Source of the DNA: an uncultured Brachyspira sp.
GTDB taxonomy: Bacteria > Spirochaetota > Brachyspiria > Brachyspirales > Brachyspiraceae
Direction: 5' to 3'
Assembly: GCF_944388875.1 (NCBI RefSeq)
Contig: NZ_CALXKQ010000005.1
Span: forward strand, 51,708-115,707
Length of the DNA stretch: 64,000 nt
Part shown: piece after piece, positions 1 to 9,131 of the stretch
How the letters are laid out: every line of letters begins with the position of its first letter
Numbering within the stretch: position 1 is the first letter of the stretch
Program-made: the position numbers and the translations under genes
The notes under the pieces: generated by a model
Told to the model about the DNA's origin: nothing
Databases searched by the model: none
What the model saw: the letters and a program-made list of their open reading frames with translations, nothing else

Positions 1-1
1 A

Positions 2-181
2 GAATATACTTATTATTTTTCATCTATAATGCAGTGCTGGGGCTGGGCTACTTGGAGAAGAGCTTGGAAACATTATGATACAAATTTAGATAAATATAGT
101 TATGAAGATATATGCAAAAAAATAGATAATATTTATAAAGATGCATATATGAGAATGTACTGGAAAGATAAGTTTATATGA
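2..181 (+). CDS. Glycosyltransferase fragment (HlpA-like), 5' cut by window edge
   Basis: Open from the window edge in frame 2 to a TGA at 179-181. The peptide contains CWGWATWRRAWKHYD, a signature of GT-A fold glycosyltransferases of the HlpA-like/GT2 group, where the WGWATWRRAW block lies in the C-terminal half of the nucleotide-sugar transferase domain. The stop overlaps the ATG of the next frame, and that next frame carries the rest of the same domain. The pair is therefore probably one gene broken by a single-base loss between about 172 and 181. The family call rests on motif recognition only. Confidence 0.6.
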   Translation, partial: EYTYYFSSIMQCWGWATWRRAWKHYDTNLDKYSYEDICKKIDNIYKDAYMRMYWKDKFI

Positions 182-618
182 TGAAACATCCTGAAGTACA
201 AAAAGAGAGAAAAATTGACAGTTGGTCATATACTTGGACTATTTCAATAATTCAAGATGACGGTATATGTATAGATCCTAATATTAATTTAGTAAGTAAT
301 ATAGGTTGGGGAATAGATAGTGTTCATTGCAAATATAAAGATCATTATTTAGGTAATACTGAAACCTATAATATAGATACAATAAATCATCCAAAAGTGA
401 TAGAAACTAATACAGATATAGATGAATATGTATGTTATTATAGATTTAGTTTAAAAAATGCTGATGAGTATATAACATATTTAGAGGATATAAAGAATAA
501 TTTTGATAAATCTTCTAAAAAAATAAAAGAAATAATAAATAAAATATGTTGGTATATTCCTATTAGAAAATTAAGAGATAAATTTAGGGATAATTTATAT
601 AAAAAGATTGGATTATGA
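178..618 (+). CDS. Glycosyltransferase C-terminal part, probably frameshifted from the upstream fragment
   Basis: 146 codons in frame 1, opening at ATGATG (178 or 181), which overlaps the upstream stop. It has no catalytic N-terminal half. Residues around 13-60 (SWSYTWTISII, INLVSNIGWGID) match the segment that follows the WGWATW block in HlpA-like glycosyltransferases (typically SWDYQW and NLVSNIGFG). This supports one original reading frame, now split. Adding one base near 172-181, for example in the TTT of the upstream frame, would fuse both parts seamlessly. It may be a pseudogene, a sequencing indel or, less likely, a separately translated fragment. Sugar and acceptor are unknown. Confidence 0.6.
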   Translation: MMKHPEVQKERKIDSWSYTWTISIIQDDGICIDPNINLVSNIGWGIDSVHCKYKDHYLGNTETYNIDTINHPKVIETNTDIDEYVCYYRFSLKNADEYITYLEDIKNNFDKSSKKIKEIINKICWYIPIRKLRDKFRDNLYKKIGL

Positions 619-695
619 AATTCATATTTTGTAATATAAAAAAAATTATATATTAGTTTAAAGAAATCATTATGAAACGAGTATTAATTGTATAT

Positions 696-732
696 AAAGA
701 GCTTTGCAATGTATTTTGTGAAGCTCTTTTTA
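696..732 (+). terminator. Intrinsic terminator after the glycosyltransferase
   Basis: Nine-base perfect stem AAAGAGCTT (696-704) / AAGCTCTTT (721-729) with a 16-base loop, followed by T-rich TTAATT. It separates the broken glycosyltransferase from alaS. Confidence 0.7.
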
Positions 733-775
733 ATTAGTAATCAAAAAATTATGTTAACTATTTTTAGCTTTTTAC

Positions 776-804
776 TTGCATTCATAATTAATTTAGTATA
801 TTAT
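776..804 (+). promoter_or_regulatory. Sigma-70-type promoter of alaS
   Basis: TTGCAT (776-781), 17-base spacer, TATTAT (799-804), about 60 bases before the alaS ATG. It lies directly downstream of the terminator at 696-732. Confidence 0.45.
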
Positions 805-866
805 TAATAGGAAATTAATATATAAAAACATTATTATAGTGTTCATATAATGGGGAGAATTAAAAT

Positions 867-3470
867 ATGACACATTTAGAATTAAGAGAAAAATTTAAAG
901 AGTTTTTTAAAAGTAAAAATCATGCTATAGAAAAATCATCTTCATTAATACCAATAGATGACCCTAGTCTTTTATTTACAACTGCAGGAATGCTTCAATT
1001 TAAGCCGTACTATGCTGGGATAAAAAAAGCTCCTTATTCAAGGGTTGCTACTATACAAAAATGCTTCAGACTTTCTGATTTAGAAAATATAGGAAAAACT
1101 GCAAGACATCATACATTTTTTGAGATGTTTGGTAATTTCTGCTTTATGGGAGATTATTTCAAAAAAGAGGCTATTGAATTTGCTTGGGAATTTTCTACTC
1201 AGGTTATAAAACTTCCTATAGAAAAAATATATGTTTCAATTTATGAAAAGGATGATGATGCTTTTAAGATTTGGAATGAGCATATAGGAGTTCCTAAAGA
1301 AAAAATAGTAAGACTTGGCAAAAAAGATAATTTCTGGGGACCTGCTGGGGATTCTGGAGCTTGCGGACCTTGCAGTGAGCTTTACATTGATATGGGTGAA
1401 GAGAAAGGATGCGGAAAACCTGATTGTTTTGTTGGATGCGATTGTGAGAGATATTTGGAGTTTTGGAATTTGGTATTTAACGAGTTTTTCCAAGATGTTG
1501 ATGGAAACTTATCGCCTCTTCCAAATGTAGGTATAGATACTGGAATGGGACTTGAAAGACTTTGCTATATAACGCAGGGAGTAGAAAGCAATTATCAAAC
1601 TGATGTAATGAAGCCTATAGTTGATGCTATAGTAAAAAAATTAAATGTTAAATATGATGATAAAAATAAAACTAAAATTAATTTAATAGCTGATCATTTA
1701 AGAGCATTGGTTTTTGTAATAGCTGAAGGATGCACTCCGTCCAATGAAGGCAGAGGATATGTATTAAGAAGACTTTTAAGAAGAGCTTTAAAAACGGCTA
1801 ATGATTTTGGTTATAAGTCTGATTTTTTGAATGAGCTTACTGGTTCTGTTGTCGGAGTATACGGAACTATATATGATAATCTTCCTAAAGAAGAAGAAAA
1901 TGTGAAAAGAATATTAAAAGAAGAAGAAAATAAATTTATAAATACAATATCTGCTGGAATGAATAAACTTTATGCTGTAATGGAAGAAAATAAAGAGAGT
2001 AAAATAATAAAAGGCTCTGATGCATTTATGCTTTTTGACACCTATGGACTTCCTCTTGATATAACAGAAGAAGAGGCTTCAGATCATGGTTTTACTGTAG
2101 ATAAAGCTGGCTTTGAAGAGGCTATGGAAGAGCAGAAAAAAAGAAGCAGAGGTGCAGACAGCGATAAAAAATCTAAATTTGGATATGTAGAAAAAATCGA
2201 AACCAAATATGTAGGCGAAGATTATCAGGCTATGATTAAAGGTATCAATGCCAAAATAGAAGCAATATATGAAGAAGGAAATAAGAAGGACAGTACTTCA
2301 AGTTCTAAAGCTGTTATAATTACAGATGTATCTCCTTTCTACGGAGAAATGGGAGGACAGGTTGGAGATAACGGATATATAGAAAACTCTAAAGGAGAAA
2401 TATCAAAAGTTGTAGATACACAGAAAAAAGAAAACACTGTTATAATGATAGTTGATTGCGATAATCATACTTTGAAAGTAGGAGAAGAAGTAAAGCTGTT
2501 CGTTAATATAGACAGAAGAAACTCTATAAGAAAGAATCATACAGCAACACATATATTACAGAAAGTTCTTGAACTTACTCTTGGAAGCCATGTAAATCAG
2601 GCTGGAAGTTTTGTATGCGAGGATTATCTAAGATTCGACTTTACTCATCCAGACTCCATATCAGAAGATACATTAATGATCATAGAAAATCAGGTTAATG
2701 ATGTAGTATTTAAATCAATGCCTGCTGTTATAAAATACATGCCTAAAGAGGAAGCTATTTCATGCGGTGCTAAGGCATTATTCGGAGAAAAATATCCTGA
2801 TACTGTAAGAATACTCAATATTGGAGATGGTTTTTCAGTTGAGCTTTGCGGAGGAAGTCATTTGACAAATACATCCGAAGTTGGTTATTTCCATATAGTC
2901 AGCGAGGGTTCTGTGGCAAGCGGAGTAAGACGTATAGAAGCTATAACTGGGCTTAAGGCAGCAAGAGAAGCTACAAAATTATTTAATAAAGTAAAAGGAT
3001 TAACTCATATACTTGGTGCTACTAAAGTAGATGAACTCAGCATAAGAGCTGAAAACTTACAAAATGAAGTAAAAAAACTTCAAAAAGAAAATAAGCAGTT
3101 AAAAACTTCAGGAGCTTCTGCTGTTTCATTTATGGAGAATTTTGAAGATTTAAATGGAATTAGATTCTATAACTTGGAGTTTAATGAAGATATAAAAGGT
3201 GTAAGACTTTATGCTGATACTATAAAAGAAAGGGTAAAAGATGGTATTAGTATAATGATAAGCAAAACTGATTCATCTAACTCTATACTTGTACAGGTTA
3301 CTGGAAAAGCTTTAAAAGAAAAAAATATATCAGCAAATAATATAATAAAAGATATTATTGCTGCTGCAGGCGGACGCGGAGGCGGAAAAGATACATTTGC
3401 ACAAGGTTCTATAGAGAATGTACAAAAAGCTAAAGATGAGATTAACAAAATAAAAAGTAAATGGTTATAA
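867..3470 (+). CDS. alaS: Alanine--tRNA ligase
   Basis: Cytoplasmic class II aminoacyl-tRNA synthetase charging tRNA-Ala. At 867 aa it has the full bacterial length. The N-terminal catalytic domain contains the class II motif region around FTTAGMLQFKPYY and NEGRGYVLRRLLRRA. The editing domain has the zinc/deacylation residues HTATH (H558, H562) and CGGSH (C661, H665). The C-terminal C-Ala region ends in the glycine-rich AAGGRGGGKDTFAQG block. The start is ATG 867, ten bases after a GGGGAG ribosome site at 852-857. It appears to lead an operon with the two lipoprotein genes and the 96-aa gene that follow with very short gaps. Confidence 0.97.
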   Translation: MTHLELREKFKEFFKSKNHAIEKSSSLIPIDDPSLLFTTAGMLQFKPYYAGIKKAPYSRVATIQKCFRLSDLENIGKTARHHTFFEMFGNFCFMGDYFKKEAIEFAWEFSTQVIKLPIEKIYVSIYEKDDDAFKIWNEHIGVPKEKIVRLGKKDNFWGPAGDSGACGPCSELYIDMGEEKGCGKPDCFVGCDCERYLEFWNLVFNEFFQDVDGNLSPLPNVGIDTGMGLERLCYITQGVESNYQTDVMKPIVDAIVKKLNVKYDDKNKTKINLIADHLRALVFVIAEGCTPSNEGRGYVLRRLLRRALKTANDFGYKSDFLNELTGSVVGVYGTIYDNLPKEEENVKRILKEEENKFINTISAGMNKLYAVMEENKESKIIKGSDAFMLFDTYGLPLDITEEEASDHGFTVDKAGFEEAMEEQKKRSRGADSDKKSKFGYVEKIETKYVGEDYQAMIKGINAKIEAIYEEGNKKDSTSSSKAVIITDVSPFYGEMGGQVGDNGYIENSKGEISKVVDTQKKENTVIMIVDCDNHTLKVGEEVKLFVNIDRRNSIRKNHTATHILQKVLELTLGSHVNQAGSFVCEDYLRFDFTHPDSISEDTLMIIENQVNDVVFKSMPAVIKYMPKEEAISCGAKALFGEKYPDTVRILNIGDGFSVELCGGSHLTNTSEVGYFHIVSEGSVASGVRRIEAITGLKAAREATKLFNKVKGLTHILGATKVDELSIRAENLQNEVKKLQKENKQLKTSGASAVSFMENFEDLNGIRFYNLEFNEDIKGVRLYADTIKERVKDGISIMISKTDSSNSILVQVTGKALKEKNISANNIIKDIIAAAGGRGGGKDTFAQGSIENVQKAKDEINKIKSKWL

Positions 3471-3477
3471 AATATAG

Positions 3478-4122
3478 ATGATTATAAATAAGAATTTAAG
3501 TATTTTAATTTTCATAATAGCTTCTATGCTGTTATTATCATGTTCTGAAAAGGATGTTACTTTAAGAAGGCTTGATGATGTTCATAAGGCGGAGAAAAAA
3601 CTTGCTAAAAACCCAAATGATGAAGAGGTTATATTAGAAGTTATTAATGCTGCACAAAATGGCGGGAGAGAGGTGCGTGCTGAGGCTGTATGGCTTTTAG
3701 GAAATATAGAGGCTGATATTGCTTATAGTGATTTTCTGCGTGCAAGTGTTGAAGACCCTGATTTTAATGTAAGATGCTTAGCTGTGCTTGGGCTTGGAAA
3801 ATTAGATGCTAAAAATGCTGAGGCTATAGATAGGATAAAGAGAGCGATTTCTGATACAGATTTGCAGGTACAAATAGAGGGATTAAAAGTTGCAGGACGT
3901 TTGCAGGCTAATGAGCTTTTAAACCCAATACTTGAAAGTTTATCAAGTAAAAATAAATGGGTTAGAATGGCTGCTATTGAAGCTTTGAAAGATTATGATG
4001 ATGCCAGAGTTGACAGATCTCTTAATTTGCTGTCTTCTACTGATCAGGATATAGCTGTTAGAGCTCTAATAAAACAGGTTATAAGCTATAGAGAAGAAAA
4101 TAATAATAACGCAGAGGAATAG
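3478..4122 (+). CDS. HEAT-repeat lipoprotein
   Basis: 214 aa. The N-terminus is a lipoprotein signal peptide: a hydrophobic run at about residues 6-20 followed by lipobox LLLSC, with the lipidated Cys near residue 22. The mature part is alpha-helical with repeated pairs such as VRAEAVWLLGNIEA, VRCLAVLGLGKLDA and VRMAAIEALKDYDD, characteristic of HEAT/PBS-lyase-like repeats that bind proteins. It lies 7 bases after alaS and 13 bases before another lipoprotein, suggesting co-transcription. It is probably anchored to a membrane facing the periplasm. The partner is unknown. Confidence 0.8.
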   Translation: MIINKNLSILIFIIASMLLLSCSEKDVTLRRLDDVHKAEKKLAKNPNDEEVILEVINAAQNGGREVRAEAVWLLGNIEADIAYSDFLRASVEDPDFNVRCLAVLGLGKLDAKNAEAIDRIKRAISDTDLQVQIEGLKVAGRLQANELLNPILESLSSKNKWVRMAAIEALKDYDDARVDRSLNLLSSTDQDIAVRALIKQVISYREENNNNAEE

Positions 4123-4135
4123 GAAATAATAAGAA

Positions 4136-4912
4136 ATGAAGATAAAAATTTATATATTAGCTATAACAGCATTATTTATATTTGTTTCATGTGCCAGCAA
4201 ATATTCTTATGTGAGAGTTGATGAGATTATAAATAAACAAAGAACAATTGCAGTTGCATCTTTTACATTTCCAAAAAGCATGACAAATCAGTATTATGAC
4301 AGACTTAAATATTTAAACACAGAAATTTATACAGATTTTGTATTAAACAGTTTCATAAGCAATTTTAATTCTCAAAATGAAATGGTTAAACTTGTAACCT
4401 TAAAAGAGGCTATAGGAGATGATGAATTTGCATCTCTTCCTAGTGATTATTATTATGTATTAGGGTCTGATTATGTGGCGGCTACTGGAACGCTTGCAGT
4501 TGACGGCGATGTTTTTTCACTTTTAAAAGAAAAAAATATTGACGGTCTAATGTATGCTCATGCTTCTATGTCTTTTTGGTCCCAGAAGGTTAATATAGAT
4601 TTTGAGATTTATGATAATGAGGGTAACTATTTATGGATAGATTACTTGGATGGAGATTCATATCATATTATAGGCGACACAGGAGCTCCTACAAGGCAGA
4701 CGGCTTATGAAATAGTTATTGCAGATGTAATGAAATATCAGCAAAGACATGCCGAAGAGCTATATATCATTATAGATCAAGCTATATCGAATGGTGTAAG
4801 CAAACTCAAAGGCAAAACACCGTATGCATTTAACACCAATGATATTTTATTTACACAAAAAACATTTAGTTTAACCAATGAAGATTATGCAAAAAAGGCA
4901 GGTATAAATTAA
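4136..4912 (+). CDS. Putative lipoprotein of unknown function
   Basis: 258 aa with a signal peptide and lipobox FVSC (Cys at about residue 19). The mature part begins ASKYSYVRVDE and has a mixed alpha/beta look; IAVASFTFPKS and IDFEIYDNEGNYLWID resemble segments of periplasmic beta-rich lipoproteins. I do not recognise a family. The terminal TAATG makes its stop overlap the start of the next gene by one base, so the two are translationally coupled. It belongs to the alaS-led cluster of envelope genes. Confidence 0.7.
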   Translation: MKIKIYILAITALFIFVSCASKYSYVRVDEIINKQRTIAVASFTFPKSMTNQYYDRLKYLNTEIYTDFVLNSFISNFNSQNEMVKLVTLKEAIGDDEFASLPSDYYYVLGSDYVAATGTLAVDGDVFSLLKEKNIDGLMYAHASMSFWSQKVNIDFEIYDNEGNYLWIDYLDGDSYHIIGDTGAPTRQTAYEIVIADVMKYQQRHAEELYIIIDQAISNGVSKLKGKTPYAFNTNDILFTQKTFSLTNEDYAKKAGIN

Positions 4913-5202
4913 TGGCACAAAAACAAAAAGTTGAATTAAACTTCAGCGATGTAGATGATTTTCATTTTAAAGCTCCTTTAAAAGGATATATAACTAAAAT
5001 AGCTGACGATCACTTTGTTATTAATAATGATGACTTGGCTATAAAGGGAAACGGAAAAACTCCTAAAGAGGCGGCAGAAATGCTAAAGGAACAATTTATA
5101 GTACTTGCTAATGATGTTATGTACAAATCAAAATATGCTCCTTTAAGTGAAAGAGAAAGAAAGAAGGTTAATATTATAAAGTCTATATGCGATATTTTAT
5201 AA
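4912..5202 (+). CDS. Small conserved-looking protein, unknown function
   Basis: 96 aa, starting at the ATG that overlaps the previous stop (TAATG). It has no signal peptide, so it is presumably cytoplasmic. It is predicted mixed alpha/beta with a hydrophilic C-terminus rich in Arg and Lys (SERERKKVN). I do not recognise a domain. The layout (strands around residues 20-45, then a helix at GKTPKEAAEMLKEQF) is loosely HicB-like, but nothing specific supports that. It is the last gene of the alaS cluster, with a 78-base AT-rich gap before the peptidase gene. Confidence 0.6.
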   Translation: MAQKQKVELNFSDVDDFHFKAPLKGYITKIADDHFVINNDDLAIKGNGKTPKEAAEMLKEQFIVLANDVMYKSKYAPLSERERKKVNIIKSICDIL

Positions 5203-5280
5203 TATTAACTTTATTTTTATAATTAATATTGCCGAAAATTCTAAAATTAATATATAATAATTTTTTATGGTATAAAAAAT

Positions 5281-6546
5281 ATGGTAAAAAGACTTACACT
5301 TAAAAACGGTATCAGGGTTGTTCTTGAGAGAATGCCTATGCTTGACACCGTATCAATAGGATTCGTATTCCTAACAGGCAGTGCTAATGAATCTAAAGAT
5401 GAAAATGGATATACTCATTTTATAGAGCATATGCTATTTAAAGGAACTCATGATCTTACAGCTAAAGATATAATAAGACATATAGAAGGCGTAGGCGGAA
5501 TATTTAATGCTTTTACCTCAAGACATTTAACAACATTCTATATAAATATAATATCTAAATATTTTAACAGAGCCATAGATACATTGGAAAATGTTATAAT
5601 GAACTCAGCATTTAGAGAAGATGATATAGAAAAAGAAAAAAAAGTAATTATAGAAGAATTAAAAATGTCAAATGATACTCCTGAGGAAATAACAGCAAAT
5701 CAATTTTTTGCAAATGCCTATAAAGGAACATCTATGAGTTTTCCTATAGGAGGAAATATAAGCAATATAAAAAAAATAAGCAGAGATAAAGTATACAGTT
5801 ATTTTAAAGAACATTTTAATTCAAATAATTTGATAATATCAGTAGCTGGAAATTTTGATGTAGAATATGCTGTAAAAAGATTATCAAAAATACAGTTAGA
5901 AAAAAAATCTAAAACGCTTAATGAAAGTCTGCCTTTTTACTATAAAACAATAACTAAAGAAAAAAAAGAGCTTCATCAGGTTTATTTTTCATTGGTAAAG
6001 CCTTCATACAATGCATGCGATAGCAAAAAAAGATATGCCATGAACATAGTTAATGATATATTTGGAGGAAGTGCTTATTCAAGACTGTTTCAGGCTATAA
6101 GGGAAAATAAAGGTCTATGCTACAGTATATACAGCTATAATTCAAGCTTCATAAATGGCGGTACTTTTGAGATACATGGCTCTACCAGCTTAGACAGATA
6201 CAAAGAAACTATAGAAAGCATTTATTATGAGGTAGAAAAACTTCTTAGTGAAAGAATATCAGAAGAAGAACTTGAAGAGGCTAAAGAAAGCTATAAAAGT
6301 TCTATGGCATTTAGCAAATTTAATGCAGAATCTATAATGAATAAAAATGCCAGAAATGAATTGTACGCTTCTAAATATATTTCATTTAAAGATATTTATA
6401 AATATATAGACAGTGTAAATCTAAAATTGGTTAATGAAGTTATAGATGAAAAATTATCAGATAAAAAATTCTTTTTAACATCAGTAGGCGAATCAGGAAC
6501 TAAAGATATAAGCAATAAATTAACTAAAAAATTAAAGCTTAATTAA
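5281..6546 (+). CDS. M16 family zinc metallopeptidase (pitrilysin type)
   Basis: 421 aa. The inverted zinc motif HFIEH (H46, E49, H50) is followed by the usual glutamate region KKVIIEELKMS near residue 120. The second half carries the non-catalytic M16 lobe with the GGSAYSRLFQAIRENKGLCYSIYSY block. Length and layout match the single-unit processing-peptidase-like enzymes (YmxG/mitochondrial-processing-peptidase type) that act as dimers. There is no signal peptide, so it is probably cytoplasmic. It ends three bases before the convergent rarA gene. The substrate cannot be told from sequence. Confidence 0.9.
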   Translation: MVKRLTLKNGIRVVLERMPMLDTVSIGFVFLTGSANESKDENGYTHFIEHMLFKGTHDLTAKDIIRHIEGVGGIFNAFTSRHLTTFYINIISKYFNRAIDTLENVIMNSAFREDDIEKEKKVIIEELKMSNDTPEEITANQFFANAYKGTSMSFPIGGNISNIKKISRDKVYSYFKEHFNSNNLIISVAGNFDVEYAVKRLSKIQLEKKSKTLNESLPFYYKTITKEKKELHQVYFSLVKPSYNACDSKKRYAMNIVNDIFGGSAYSRLFQAIRENKGLCYSIYSYNSSFINGGTFEIHGSTSLDRYKETIESIYYEVEKLLSERISEEELEEAKESYKSSMAFSKFNAESIMNKNARNELYASKYISFKDIYKYIDSVNLKLVNEVIDEKLSDKKFFLTSVGESGTKDISNKLTKKLKLN

Positions 6547-6549
6547 TTT

Positions 6550-7857
6550 TCATATATGCTTTTCAATCCATTCATATCGTTTTTTAAGCTCACGCTCCTC
6601 GCCTATATCAACAGGATCATAATAATTTTTCTTTATGCCTTTTTCTAAATAATCCTGCTTTACTATATGATAAGGAAAATCATGAGGATATTTATATTCT
6701 TCATCGCTTTTTTTATCGAATGATGCCGAATGATTATCCTTTAAATAATTTGGAATAGAATATAACTCACCATTTCTTATATCTCTCATAGCCTTATTAA
6801 TAGCATTATAAGCAGAGTTTGATTTTGGGCATAATGCCAAATATATTGTAACTTCTGCCAGAGGTATTCTTCCTTCAGGCATTCCTATAAAATCAATAAT
6901 GCTCACAAGAGAAGCAGCAATATTCATAGCATTAGGTTCAGCCAAACCTATATCTTCCGAAGCTAATATGCATAAACGTCTTGCTATATATCTAGGGTCT
7001 TCTCCTGATTCAAGCATTCTAGCCAAATAATAAACGGCAGCATTAACATCGCTTCCCCTTACACTTTTTATAAAAGCACTTATCGTATTATAATGCTCAT
7101 CCTCATCAAATGTTAATGACTGCTTGCTTGTAACATCTTTTACTATCTCTTCAGTAATAGTAAGTCTTTCTTTGGTTTCATCTATCTGAGTTGCTAAATA
7201 TGAAGCCTCAAGATATGTAAAAGCCTTTCTAACATCCCCATGAGAATAGCGTACTATTAAATTTACAGCTTCCTCTTCAATATCAACATCCGACTCCCCT
7301 AACCCTCTTTTATCTTTAACAGCTTTTTCTATGGCTTCTCTAATATCATTATCATCCAAATTTTTAAACTCGAAAAGCATTATACGTGAAAGCAGAGCAT
7401 TATTAAGATAAAAATACGGGTTTTGAGTTGTGCTTCCTATAAGTATTACAGAACCATTTTCAACAGCTGGAAGAAGAGCATCCTGCTGACTCTTATTAAA
7501 TCTGTGTATCTCATCTATAAAAAGAATGGTCTTTTTTCTATTTTCTAAATTCTTTTCTGCCTTTTTAATAGCCTCTCTTATTTCAGATACATTTGAAAGC
7601 ACAGCATTAAGTTTTATATATTCGCTTTTAGTTTTTTTTGCTATTATTGAAGCTACAGTTGATTTCCCTACACCTGGAGGACCGAAGAAAACCATAGATG
7701 TAATTTTATCTTTATCTATCATTTTCCTTAAAGTTTTATCAGGAGCTAATATATGTTTCTGACCGAAAACTTCTTCTATTGAAAGAGGACGCATTCTCTC
7801 AGCCATAGGCTTAAAAGAATTATCGCTTTCTTCAAAATCAAACATTGAGTTTTTCAA
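6550..7857 (-). CDS. rarA: Replication-associated recombination protein A (AAA+ ATPase)
   Basis: 435 aa, close to the usual RarA/MgsA length. Walker A is GPPGVGKST (59-67), Walker B ILFIDEIHRF (D115, E116), and sensor 1 is GSTTQNPYF. The C-terminal tetramerisation/helical region includes GSDVNAAVYYLARMLESGEDP and the SEDIGLAEPNA block typical of the family. RarA acts at stalled replication forks with RecA and SSB. The gene overlaps the 3' end of the preceding leftward gene by 20 bases, indicating an operon. It converges tail-to-tail with the M16 peptidase gene. Confidence 0.95.
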   Translation of the reverse strand: MKNSMFDFEESDNSFKPMAERMRPLSIEEVFGQKHILAPDKTLRKMIDKDKITSMVFFGPPGVGKSTVASIIAKKTKSEYIKLNAVLSNVSEIREAIKKAEKNLENRKKTILFIDEIHRFNKSQQDALLPAVENGSVILIGSTTQNPYFYLNNALLSRIMLFEFKNLDDNDIREAIEKAVKDKRGLGESDVDIEEEAVNLIVRYSHGDVRKAFTYLEASYLATQIDETKERLTITEEIVKDVTSKQSLTFDEDEHYNTISAFIKSVRGSDVNAAVYYLARMLESGEDPRYIARRLCILASEDIGLAEPNAMNIAASLVSIIDFIGMPEGRIPLAEVTIYLALCPKSNSAYNAINKAMRDIRNGELYSIPNYLKDNHSASFDKKSDEEYKYPHDFPYHIVKQDYLEKGIKKNYYDPVDIGEERELKKRYEWIEKHI

Positions 7858-8836
7858 TATGTTCCTCTACAAGCGGTATATAATTCATTATATTTTCTAT
7901 TCTTTCTTTTATTTCATATTCAAGTAAATCTGCTATTGATATATAATCTTCATTAGCAAATGCTTCTAAAACATTATTCATCATATCATTAAAATCACTT
8001 ATAGCATCAGAAAGAGTAACAGAATTCAAAGAAATCTGAGAATAATCTATTGAATAGATAGCAGCTGCTGTTGAAAGTATGCTGAATGAAAAACTTACTA
8101 TACGTGAAAATTTTTCTGCATATATAAAGGCATCCTTATCATTTCCAGACTGAAGTTTATTAACAATAGATTCTAATATATCCAATATCAAAGGAAGAAA
8201 TTTAGGAAGACTTCCAATTTTATATAATGCATTGCTGCTTGTAATATTGCTTGCAAATAAAGCTATAGTATTTATTTTAGCCTCTTCTATAACAAGCTCC
8301 ATAGCAGGAATCATTTTTTCTTTCAAAAACGGCTTGAACTCCTCATTAAAGAACTCTATGTTTTTTTCTAAATTATCAGATAAAGAATTAAATCTTTCCA
8401 ATTTCACTTCAAGCATTTTTATTAAATGTATAATTCCGTAAGACTCCAAACTCATATTAAATAAGAATATGGCTCTAGGCACTGAATCAAGTATCCAAGA
8501 TATTCCGTCTTTTAATGCTTCAATATCTTTCTGAGTTAAAGACTCGCCCGCTGTATTGCATACATTTTCAATATATTCCATTATTGACATAATAGAATAA
8601 AGAGAATACTCAGCATGACTTAATGCTTCAACTTCTATTTTTTCTATTCCATCTATAGGTATTGTTTCATATTCTTCATCTATATATGGCTGAAGCTCCC
8701 TTTCATCTATAATAACCTTGTTAATAAGAAAATCATTAGAATTACACCATTCTTCTATTGGCTTTAATATTTCATAAGCATTTTCTTCATTTTCTAACAT
8801 TACTGATAATTCTTTGCCGTTTATAAATATTTTCAT
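7838..8836 (-). CDS. Unknown protein co-encoded with rarA
   Basis: 332 aa with no signal peptide. A short N-terminal beta-rich section (MKIFINGKELSV, then KVIIDERELQPYIDEE) is followed by a mostly helical body, including a long run at residues 190-260 rich in Ile, Leu and Ser. The N-terminus looks like a small ubiquitin-like or mobile fold, but I cannot name a family. It overlaps rarA by 20 bases, so translation is likely coupled. It is acidic overall. The ATG at 8836 has only a weak AAG-type ribosome site. Confidence 0.7.
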   Translation of the reverse strand: MKIFINGKELSVMLENEENAYEILKPIEEWCNSNDFLINKVIIDERELQPYIDEEYETIPIDGIEKIEVEALSHAEYSLYSIMSIMEYIENVCNTAGESLTQKDIEALKDGISWILDSVPRAIFLFNMSLESYGIIHLIKMLEVKLERFNSLSDNLEKNIEFFNEEFKPFLKEKMIPAMELVIEEAKINTIALFASNITSSNALYKIGSLPKFLPLILDILESIVNKLQSGNDKDAFIYAEKFSRIVSFSFSILSTAAAIYSIDYSQISLNSVTLSDAISDFNDMMNNVLEAFANEDYISIADLLEYEIKERIENIMNYIPLVEEHIEKLNV

Positions 8837-9131
8837 CTTGGTACCATAAAATTAAATTTTTTTATCATAATAAATTTCGGATTTTTTAAACTTATCAATA
8901 ATTATTTTTAAATTTATATAAGAAATTAAAGAATATAAAAATAAAAATTAACTTTACTAAACTTAATATACATTACATTTTTTTATACAAAAACATATAA
9001 CCTGCTATAGTTTTTTTACAAATATTAGTCAAAATTCAGACAATATAAAAAAGTTATTGAAAATATAAAAATAATTATTAGATTATAGTTCGATAAATAT
9101 GAAAATATTGAATATGGGAGCGGATTGACTT

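Noticed and set aside
619..866. T-box or riboswitch before alaS
   Set aside because: Only a simple terminator of the upstream gene and a promoter are visible; no T-box sequence was seen.
5208..5256. AT-rich inverted repeat AATATTAA/TTAATATT as terminator after the 96-aa gene
   Set aside because: Arms are only A/T, as expected by chance here, and no stable stem with a clear T-run forms.
9066..9096. Possible sigma-28 promoter (TAAA and CGATAA) before the chemoreceptor gene
   Set aside because: The spacing of about 19 bases is longer than the usual 15, and the -35 is a generic AT-rich match.
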